Part shown: in pieces, positions 48,346 through 54,693 of the stretch | Layout: each line of letters begins with the position of its first letter | Numbering within the stretch: the stretch's first letter is position 1 | NCBI GenBank assembly: GCA_030263295.1 | Contig: SZOS01000017.1 | Location: 1-54,693, forward strand | DNA: 54,693 nt | Source: Dokdonella_A sp014338185 | GTDB taxonomy: Bacteria; Pseudomonadota; Gammaproteobacteria; Xanthomonadales; Rhodanobacteraceae | Reading direction: 5' to 3' | Program-made: the position numbers and the translations under genes | The notes under the pieces: model-generated | The model's database searches: none | What the model saw: only the letters and a program-made list of their open reading frames with translations | Told to the model about the DNA's origin: nothing

Positions 48346-49662
48346 TCAGGGCGCGCCCACGCCGCCGAGGTAGTCGAGCGCCGCCTGCAGCATCGCCGCG
48401 CTGCCGGCCGCGAGCGCACCTTCGTCGAGCAGGAAGTGGGGCGAATGATTGGTCGGCGCGCTGGCCGGATCCACACCCGCGGAGGTGGCACCGACGAAGA
48501 AGTACACGCTCGGCACGTGGATCGACCGGCCCAGATGTGGAAAGTCCTCCGATGCGGTCCAGCGCTGCGCCTCGTGCACCTGCGCCTTGCCCAGCGCGGT
48601 TTCCAGGCTGGCGCGCACGCGCGCGGTCAGCGCCGGGTCGTTGTAGTTGACCGGGTTGCTGCTGTCGGCCGACAGCGGTACCTGGGCCTCGACCGTGGCG
48701 CCATGCGCGGCTGCGACGTGCTCGGCGATGGTGCGCAGGCTGGCCAGGGCCTGCTGCCGCATGTCCTCGTCGAACGCGCGCACGGTGCCCTGCAGTTCGG
48801 CGTGGTCGGGCACGATGTTGAAGCGCGAGCCGCCGTCGAAGATGCCGAAGGTGACCACGGCAGGCTGCTGGTTGATGTCGAGCTGGCGGCTCACGATGGT
48901 CTGCGCCGCGGTGACGATCTCGGCCGCGGTCACGATCGGGTCGATGCCCTTCCACGGCGTCGCGCCATGGCTCTGCTTGCCGTGCACGAGGATGCGGAAG
49001 GTGTCGGAGCTGGCCATCGCGCCACCCGCGCGCAGCGCCACGCTGCCCACGGGCAGCGCGCTCACCACGTGCATGCCGAAGATCGCGTCGGGCTTGAAGT
49101 CCTTGAACACACCCTCCTTCACCATGAGTGGCGCACCGCCTTCCTCGCCCGGCGGCGCGCCCTCCTCGGCCGGCTGGAAGATGAACATGACCTCGCCGGG
49201 CCATTGCCCGCGTCGCTGCGCGAGCACCTGCGCCACGCCCAGCGTCATCGCGACGTGGGCATCGTGGCCACAGGCATGCATGACGCCGACCGGCTTGCCC
49301 AGGTATTCGCCCTTGGCCTTCGAGGCAAACGGCAGGCCGGTCTCCTCGGTCACCGGCAGGCCATCCATGTCGGCGCGGATCGCGAGCCTGGGACCGGGCC
49401 GGCCACTCTTGAGGACGCCGACCACGCCGGTGTGGGCGATGCCGCTGTGCACCTCATAGCCGAACTTGCGCAGTTCCTGGGCGACGATGCGCGCGGTGCG
49501 CGTCTCGCGGTTGGACAGCTCGGGATGCTGGTGCAGGTCGCGCCGCCACGCGGTGATCTGCCCGAGCAGCGGCTCGATCGTGCGCGTGGCGTCGGATGGG
49601 TCGGCAGCGGCCAGCGTGGGCGTGGCCAGCGCCAGCGCGCCGATGAGCAGGGTCTTGTGCAT
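48346..49662 (-). CDS. secreted M20 family amidohydrolase (zinc peptidase/deacylase)
   Basis: 438 residues with a signal peptide (1-20, TLAAA-D). The metal site is visible as HACGHDAH (129-136) and PAEEGAP (164-170), plus the AIRADMDGLP motif (94-103) and the C-terminal TNHSPHF histidine. The M20D group includes N-acyl amino acid, hippurate and indole-3-acetyl-amino acid hydrolases; the precise substrate cannot be read from sequence. The start at ATG 49662 has a CAGGAG ribosome site and gives a proper signal peptide; the ATG at 49692 does not. It lies 26 nt downstream of the DUF1704 gene and is probably co-transcribed. Confidence 0.9.
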   Translation of the reverse strand: MHKTLLIGALALATPTLAAADPSDATRTIEPLLGQITAWRRDLHQHPELSNRETRTARIVAQELRKFGYEVHSGIAHTGVVGVLKSGRPGPRLAIRADMDGLPVTEETGLPFASKAKGEYLGKPVGVMHACGHDAHVAMTLGVAQVLAQRRGQWPGEVMFIFQPAEEGAPPGEEGGAPLMVKEGVFKDFKPDAIFGMHVVSALPVGSVALRAGGAMASSDTFRILVHGKQSHGATPWKGIDPIVTAAEIVTAAQTIVSRQLDINQQPAVVTFGIFDGGSRFNIVPDHAELQGTVRAFDEDMRQQALASLRTIAEHVAAAHGATVEAQVPLSADSSNPVNYNDPALTARVRASLETALGKAQVHEAQRWTASEDFPHLGRSIHVPSVYFFVGATSAGVDPASAPTNHSPHFLLDEGALAAGSAAMLQAALDYLGGVGAP

Positions 49663-49688
49663 GGTCTGTGCTCCTGGGTGTGCAAGCG

Positions 49689-50948
49689 TCACAGGCCCGG
49701 CGCGAGGTCGGCGGGCGTGACATGGTCAAGATGCAACCGATTGGCGAACAGCGCAAATGCGAGTGCGCCGGCGAGCCCGCGGCCATGCTGCAGCCATGGC
49801 GGCACGTACCGTGGCGCGGCGATGGTGCCATCGTCGAACTGCGCCTCGAGCGCGAACACGTCGCGCAGCGTGAGCTTGCCCGCGAACAGATTGCGGCACA
49901 GCGCCATGCGGTTGTGCTTGAGCGCCCAGCGGAAGAAGGTGTGCACCGACAGCAGGCCGTGCAGGTACACCGCATCCTTGGTGAACGCGGCGCCACCGCG
50001 GGGTGACACGCCGCGGAACACGCGCTGCGCCGAGGTGAAGCTGTCGGCCTCGCCCTGCCCGGAATCGAGGAAGTAGCGGAACACCTCGATGAAGTCGGCG
50101 CCGCGCAGCGCCATGTCGATGGCGAGGATGCGCAGCGAGATGCGCTGCATGCGCATGATGTCGATCGCGCCCGAGGCCAGCTCGGCAAACACCGCCAGAC
50201 CTTCCTGGGTCGCGGTGATGCGCGGCGACGCCCGCGCCAGCGACTTCAGGTACGGCTGCGCGCGGCCATTGAGCGCGGTCAGCGAGTGCACGAACGCCTC
50301 GTGGTTGAGCAACTGGTCGCGGTCGTAGCTGGAAAAGCTCGTCGCCGCGCGCAGACGGATGCGGGTGGCGCCGGCGGCGGCCTTGGCGATGAGGTCGGGA
50401 TCGGTCTCCACCTGCACCACATCCGCGCCGAAGAACGCAGCCAGGCGGCTGGCCAGTTCGTCGCGCAGCACCGTCGCCGGAATGTCGTCGGCCGCTTCGG
50501 CGAGACCGGCGCCGGCGCCGACCTCCTCGGCCACCGCGATGAAGTGGCGCGCGGCATCGAGGCTGGTCAGCGTCGCCCCCGGCAGGCGGTCTTGCGGCTG
50601 CCCGTACAGCTGCACCGACAGCGCGGTGACCGCGGGGGTGCCGAGCACGGCGAGCAGGTCGGTGGCGATGCGCCAGGAGCGCGCGCTGCGCGCGAGGTAA
50701 TCGCCGAGCGGGTGGCTGGCGTCGACGGCCGCGATGATGGCGTCGAGTTCGGCGCGCGTGGCATCCAGGTCGCTGCGCGGATACTCGACCTGCGGCAGCC
50801 GCGCCTGCCCGGCGCGCCACGCCGCGAGGAACGCATGCTCGGCCGCGGCCGGCCAGCTCACGCTCTGCAACACGTGCACGCCACGGGTCGCGGCCACCAG
50901 CCGGCGATCGAGTTCGGCGTAGCGTTCGATGTCGGTCGAGGTTGCCAT
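49689..50948 (-). CDS. DUF1704 / MATCAP-like protein with HExxxH and QEGLA motifs (putative metallopeptidase)
   Basis: About 419 residues, helical, no signal peptide. It carries HEAFVH (216-221), an HExxxH zinc-binding motif, and TQEGLA (247-252), whose E249 would be a third ligand. These two motifs define DUF1704 (PF08014), annotated in databases as a 'flavohemoglobin expression-modulating QEGLA motif protein'. The eukaryotic members (MATCAP) are zinc carboxypeptidases that remove C-terminal tyrosine from tubulin, so peptidase activity is a reasonable inference here; the bacterial substrate is unknown. Next to it lies a secreted M20 hydrolase. ATG 50948 (MATSTDIERY) is chosen; ATG 50954 is equally possible. 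Neither has a strong ribosome site. Confidence 0.85.
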   Translation of the reverse strand: MATSTDIERYAELDRRLVAATRGVHVLQSVSWPAAAEHAFLAAWRAGQARLPQVEYPRSDLDATRAELDAIIAAVDASHPLGDYLARSARSWRIATDLLAVLGTPAVTALSVQLYGQPQDRLPGATLTSLDAARHFIAVAEEVGAGAGLAEAADDIPATVLRDELASRLAAFFGADVVQVETDPDLIAKAAAGATRIRLRAATSFSSYDRDQLLNHEAFVHSLTALNGRAQPYLKSLARASPRITATQEGLAVFAELASGAIDIMRMQRISLRILAIDMALRGADFIEVFRYFLDSGQGEADSFTSAQRVFRGVSPRGGAAFTKDAVYLHGLLSVHTFFRWALKHNRMALCRNLFAGKLTLRDVFALEAQFDDGTIAAPRYVPPWLQHGRGLAGALAFALFANRLHLDHVTPADLAPGL

Positions 50949-51037
50949 CGGCATCCGCAGGCGGTGGTGCGCGCGACGATAGCAGTTCACCACGGGCCCG
51001 CGCCGCGGCGGGCATCGGACCCGGCTGGCGCAGGCTG

Positions 51038-52111
51038 TCAGCCGCTGCCGGCCTTCTCGCGCAGGCGCCGATCCAGTGCCTTGGTCAGGCGCTTGGCCTC
51101 GCCCTTGCGGCGCAGTTGCGCCTCGACGGCATCGGCGGTGGCCGTCAGTTCGTCGCGCAGCTTGCGGTAGTTGCGCCAGCGATCGGCATCGAGGCGCCCG
51201 TCGGCGAGTGCGGCCTGCACCGCGCAGCCGGGTTCGACCCCATGCGCGCAGTCACCGAAGCGGCAAGCCTGGGCCAGCGCCTCGATGTCGGCGAACTGGC
51301 CCGCATCGAGCGATTCCTCGCCGCTGAGCTTGAGCTCGCGCATGCCGGGCGTGTCGATCAGGCAGCCGCCCGCGGGCAGCATGATGAGCGCGCGATGGGT
51401 GGTGGTGTGGCGGCCGCGGCTGTCGTGCGCGCGCACGGCCGCGGTGGCCTGGCGCTGTTGCCCGAGCAGGGTGTTGGTGAGCGTCGACTTGCCCGCGCCC
51501 GATGAGCCCACCAGCACACCGCTGCGCCCGGGCCCGAGTTCGGCCGCAAGCGGTGCCACGCTGTGCGCGTCCTTGGCGTTGACCGCGATCACGCGGGTAC
51601 CGGGCAGGCGCTCCTGCAACTGCGCCACGCGCGCCGCCGCATCCTCGGCGCGATCGGCCTTGGTCAGCACCACGATCGCCTGCGCACCGCTGCCATCGAC
51701 CAGCAGCAGGTAGCGCTCGATGCGCGCCGGGTTGTAGTCGCCGTCGAGGCCGACCAGCACCAGCACGAGGTCGATGTTGGTGGCAATGACCTGCTGTTGC
51801 TGGCGTTCGCCGGCGGCGCCGCGCCGCAACACCGTGCGCCGCGGCAGCACGCGCTCGATGGTCGGGGGCTGGCCGCGGCTGCAGGTCACGAAGTCGCCGA
51901 CCGCGGGCCGCAGGGTCGGGTCGAGCCCGCGGCGCAGGAAGCGCGCGGCCGGCTGGGCGGTGAAGCAGGCCAGCCCATCATGCAGTTCGTAGCCGCCACG
52001 GTGCTGCGCCACCACGCGCGCGATCGCCGCCTCGGCAGTCGCTTCCACGCCCTCGACCGCACGCCAGCCGATGCGGGCGAGGCGGTCGTCGGGGTGGTGG
52101 GCGGCTGGCAT
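51038..52111 (-). CDS. rsgA: ribosome small-subunit-dependent GTPase A
   Basis: A 357-residue circularly permuted GTPase (YjeQ) assisting late 30S maturation. An N-terminal OB fold (to about 105) is followed by the permuted G motifs: G4 TKAD (150-153), G1 GSSGAGKST (202-210), and G3 DTPG (253-256). The C-terminal zinc finger uses C283, C288, H290 and C296. The G4 motif reads TKAD rather than NKAD, a common variant in the family. The start at ATG 52111 matches family length; the longer frame to 52558 overlaps the diguanylate cyclase gene and is rejected. Confidence 0.95.
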   Translation of the reverse strand: MPAAHHPDDRLARIGWRAVEGVEATAEAAIARVVAQHRGGYELHDGLACFTAQPAARFLRRGLDPTLRPAVGDFVTCSRGQPPTIERVLPRRTVLRRGAAGERQQQQVIATNIDLVLVLVGLDGDYNPARIERYLLLVDGSGAQAIVVLTKADRAEDAAARVAQLQERLPGTRVIAVNAKDAHSVAPLAAELGPGRSGVLVGSSGAGKSTLTNTLLGQQRQATAAVRAHDSRGRHTTTHRALIMLPAGGCLIDTPGMRELKLSGEESLDAGQFADIEALAQACRFGDCAHGVEPGCAVQAALADGRLDADRWRNYRKLRDELTATADAVEAQLRRKGEAKRLTKALDRRLREKAGSG

Positions 52112-52205
52112 CGGCGCGATTCTAGCCACGTTCGGCGCCACCGCCACGCAGCTGGCGTAGACTCGGCGGGATTGGAATCCATCCGGAGTCCCCGGAGCCG
52201 GCGTC

Positions 52206-53378
52206 ATGGCGGAGCGGACAATGCGTGGCGAGGCACGGCCCACGGTGCCATCCACGGCGTGGCTGGAGCACGATGACGGCAGTCGCCGGCTCGTGCTCGC
52301 GAGCCTGCTCGCGGAGGTGTCCAGCCAGGCCCTGCAGGGCGACTCGCTCGGCGACACCCTGCAACGCATCACCGACTGCCTCGCGCGCGAACTGCCGGTC
52401 GCGATCGCGAGCATCATCCTGCTCGACGAGGCAGGCACCCACTTCAGCAAGGAAGTCTGGAGCGGCGAGCTCACCCTCGAACTGCCCAGCGGGCTGCCCT
52501 GGCCGATCGAGATCGGCGCGGCAGGGCGCGCCGTGCGCAGCGGCCAGCCCCAGCTCATCAGCGATGTGACCGCCGACCCCGACTACGTCGCGGGCAACGA
52601 GGCGGTGCGCAGCGAGTACCTGGTACCGATCCGCCATCGCGAGCGCCTGCATGGCGTGCTCAACCTGGAAAGCACCCAGGCCGACTTCTTCAGCGCCGAG
52701 GTACGCGCGGTGTTCGACGCGATCGCGGCCCAGATCGCGGGCGCGATCCACCTCGCGCGCATCGTGCATGAGCTGGAGCAGGCCAACCGGCGGCTGCGCC
52801 AGCTGTCCCTGAGCGATGGCCTGACCGGAGTGGCCAACCGGCGCTGTTTCGACGCGCAGCTGGCCGAGGAATGGCAGCGCCACCTCGCACGCGCGCAGCC
52901 GCTGGCGCTGTTGCTGGTGGACGTCGATGGCTTCAAGCCGCTCAACGATGCCGCCGGGCACCTGCGTGGCGATGAATGCCTGCGCGAGGTGGCGCGCCAG
53001 TGCGTGGCCGCGGCGCCGCAGCCCGAAGCCACCGTCGCCCGCATCGGCGGCGACGAGTTCGCGCTGCTGCTGCCAGCGTGCGATCTGGACGCCGCGCTCG
53101 CCTGCGCCGAACGGCTGCGCGTCGCGGTCGCCGCCAACGTGTTCCCGCAACCGCCGCTGCCGCAGCTCACGCGGCTGAGCGTGAGCATCGGCGTGGCGGC
53201 CAACCCGACCACGCGCGCGGCCAGTGCGCAGGCGCTGGTCGAGGCGGCCGATCGCGCGCTGTACATGGCCAAGGCGGCCGGCCGCAACTGCGTGCGCGGC
53301 TGCGACGGCAGTGGCCGCGACGCGGCGGGGTCGAAGTCGCCCACGGCGTGCTGCAACGCGTCATCATTGCTAGGATAG
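52206..53378 (+). CDS. GAF-GGDEF diguanylate cyclase
   Basis: 390 residues, soluble. The GAF domain covers about 30-185 (IASIILLDEAG, LISDVTADPDYVAG, EYLVPI, GVLNLES) and the GGDEF domain about 200-350, with the Mg motif VDVDGFKPLND (238-248), the intact active site GGDEF (281-285) and SIGVA. It should make cyclic di-GMP in response to a GAF ligand. The inhibitory I-site RxxD, normally five residues before GGDEF, is replaced by QPEA, so product inhibition is probably lost. It diverges from rsgA with a 94-bp gap; the ATG has CCGGAG upstream. Confidence 0.93.
   Translation: MAERTMRGEARPTVPSTAWLEHDDGSRRLVLASLLAEVSSQALQGDSLGDTLQRITDCLARELPVAIASIILLDEAGTHFSKEVWSGELTLELPSGLPWPIEIGAAGRAVRSGQPQLISDVTADPDYVAGNEAVRSEYLVPIRHRERLHGVLNLESTQADFFSAEVRAVFDAIAAQIAGAIHLARIVHELEQANRRLRQLSLSDGLTGVANRRCFDAQLAEEWQRHLARAQPLALLLVDVDGFKPLNDAAGHLRGDECLREVARQCVAAAPQPEATVARIGGDEFALLLPACDLDAALACAERLRVAVAANVFPQPPLPQLTRLSVSIGVAANPTTRAASAQALVEAADRALYMAKAAGRNCVRGCDGSGRDAAGSKSPTACCNASSLLG
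53367..53375 (+). promoter_or_regulatory. candidate extended -10 promoter of the aminotransferase gene
   Basis: TGCTAGGAT, ending just before the stop codon of the GGDEF gene and about 30 bp before the next ATG, resembles an extended -10. No -35 is seen. Confidence 0.3.
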
Positions 53379-53404
53379 GCCACCTTTTCACCCGGCTTTG
53401 CCCC

Positions 53405-54643
53405 ATGCAAGAACCCTCCATCGCGGTTGCCGGCCGTCTCGGCCAGGTGCGCTACGACATCCGCGGCCCGCTCAGCCGCCGCGCCCACGAACTCGAGCGC
53501 GACGGCCAGGCGATCCTGCGCCTGCATATCGGCAACCCGGGCCTGTTCGGCTTCCGCGTGCCCCAGCACCTGCGCGATGCGATCGCGCAGCACCTGCCCG
53601 ACAGCGAGGCCTACTGCCACCAGCAGGGCCTGCCCGAGGCGCGCGCCGCGATCGCGGCGCTGCACCGGCGCCACGGTGCCGACGCAAGCGCCGAGCGCGT
53701 GTTCATCGGCAACGGCGTGAGTGAACTCATCGACCTGAGCCTGCGCGCACTGCTCAACGACGGCGACGAAGTGCTCGTGCCCGCCCCCGACTATCCGCTG
53801 TGGACCGCGGCCACGCGCCTCAACGGCGGCGTGCCGGTGCACTATCCCTGCCCGGCCACGCGCGCGCACCTGCCCGATGCGGCCGAGATCGAGGCGCTGG
53901 TCACGCCGCGCACGCGCGCGCTCGTGATCATCAACCCGAACAATCCCACCGGTGCGGTGTATCCGCGCGAACTGCTGCTGGCGCTGGTCGAGGTGGCGCG
54001 CCGCCACCGCCTCGTGCTGCTGGCCGACGAGATCTACGACAGCGTGCTCTACGACGGCGCCATCCACACGCCGCTGGCGCCGCTGGCGGCCGAGGTGCCC
54101 TGCCTGAGCTATGGCGGGCTGTCCAAGGTGCACTTGGCCTGTGGCTATCGTGTCGGCTGGCTGGTGCTCAGCGGTGATGAGGCGCGCGGCAGCGAACTCG
54201 CGCGCGCGCTCGACCTGCTCGCCTCGCTGCGCCTGTGCAGCAACGTGACCGCGCAATGGGCGATCAAGCCGGCGCTGGAAGGCCCCAACGAGATCGGCGC
54301 GCTCACCGCCGCCGGAGGTCGCCTGCACAGCGCGCGCGAAACGGTGTGCGCAGCGGTGGCGCGCAGCGCGTTCCTGCGCGTGGTGGCGCCGCAGGGCGCG
54401 CTGTATGCGTTCCCGAGCATCGATCCGCAGCGCCTGCCCGAGTTCGACGATGCGCGCTTCGCGCTCGATCTGCTCGAATCCGAACGCATCCTGCTGGTGC
54501 CCGGATCGAGCTTCAACATCGCCGCGCGCAACCACTTCCGCGTGACGCTGCTGCCCGAGCCCGCGGTACTGGAAGACGCCTTCGCGCGCATCGAGCGCCA
54601 ACTGCAACGCTGCGCCGCGGAGGCGACCCGCCGCGTCGCCTGA
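53405..54643 (+). CDS. class I/II PLP-dependent aminotransferase, AlaA type
   Basis: 412 residues. Fold-type I aminotransferase with IGNPGLFGF near the N-terminus, INPNNPTGAVY (176-186, N179), ADEIYDSVLYD (207-217) and the PLP-binding lysine K241 in GGLSKVHLACGYRVGW, and the substrate-carboxylate region FRVTLLP near the end. The pattern is that of glutamate-pyruvate aminotransferase AlaA, which makes alanine from pyruvate and glutamate. L-alanine supply would fit the peptidoglycan and pyruvate genes in the window, but this is a general link. It starts 26 nt after the GGDEF gene. The last 50 bp of the window hold nothing recognisable. Confidence 0.9.
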   Translation: MQEPSIAVAGRLGQVRYDIRGPLSRRAHELERDGQAILRLHIGNPGLFGFRVPQHLRDAIAQHLPDSEAYCHQQGLPEARAAIAALHRRHGADASAERVFIGNGVSELIDLSLRALLNDGDEVLVPAPDYPLWTAATRLNGGVPVHYPCPATRAHLPDAAEIEALVTPRTRALVIINPNNPTGAVYPRELLLALVEVARRHRLVLLADEIYDSVLYDGAIHTPLAPLAAEVPCLSYGGLSKVHLACGYRVGWLVLSGDEARGSELARALDLLASLRLCSNVTAQWAIKPALEGPNEIGALTAAGGRLHSARETVCAAVARSAFLRVVAPQGALYAFPSIDPQRLPEFDDARFALDLLESERILLVPGSSFNIAARNHFRVTLLPEPAVLEDAFARIERQLQRCAAEATRRVA

Positions 54644-54693
54644 GCGCGGGCGCCCGCCGCGCGCGGACCGACCGTGGCGCGCCCGCAGCACCG

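Overview
This is about 55 kb of a high-GC (roughly 70%) gammaproteobacterial chromosome, most probably from the Lysobacterales (Xanthomonadales), near Dokdonella/Rhodanobacteraceae or Lysobacteraceae. The reasons are the mutT-secA-M23-dciA-lpxC block joined to the division and cell wall (dcw) cluster, the absence of murD from that cluster, the ECF sigma/Ser-Thr kinase pair, and secreted proteins carrying a [IV]F.NGF[ED] motif. Family-level placement is inference.

Region 1 (83-22.7 kb, almost all minus strand) is core envelope biogenesis. In transcription order it reads mraZ, rsmH, ftsL, ftsI, murE, murF, mraY, ftsW, murG, murC, ddl, ftsQ, ftsA, ftsZ, then lpxC, an M23 peptidase, secA and a mutT/thiE-like fusion. 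dciA (helicase loader) points the other way. Seven of the dcw junctions are ATGA stop/start overlaps, so translation is tightly coupled. A candidate promoter with four GTGG boxes at exact 10-bp spacing lies in front of mraZ and looks like a MraZ operator. A perfect 20-bp-arm hairpin separates ftsZ from lpxC.

Region 2 (22.7-28.4 kb) is an accessory island between mraZ and rnpB. It holds a secreted pectate-lyase-like protein, a remnant of an IS3-family transposase, a large right-handed beta-helix protein of more AT-rich composition, two direct copies of a 118-119-bp repeat flanking that gene, and the C-terminal part of an IS1634-type transposase that ends against the 3' end of rnpB.

Region 3 (28.4-34.1 kb) has rnpB, a small membrane protein, rsmI, and the divergent envelope operon lpoA-yraN-dolP, then a GlcD-like FAD oxidase. 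It is the E. coli yraL-yraM-yraN-yraP neighbourhood without diaA.

Region 4 (34.2-54.7 kb) mixes metabolism, signalling and envelope genes: a large secreted protein of unknown function, aceE, an MscS-type channel, an HU-like DNA-binding protein, the malic enzyme maeB, an ECF sigma factor with a TPR-bearing transmembrane Ser/Thr kinase, a secreted M20 amidohydrolase, a DUF1704 (MATCAP-like) putative metallopeptidase, rsgA, a GAF-GGDEF diguanylate cyclase and an AlaA-type aminotransferase.

I saw no tRNA, CRISPR array, prophage or complete insertion sequence. The least ordinary signals are the shared NGFE motif, the four-box mra operator, the repeat-flanked beta-helix cassette, the HExxxH motif in the DUF1704 protein, and the ftsZ-lpxC hairpin.
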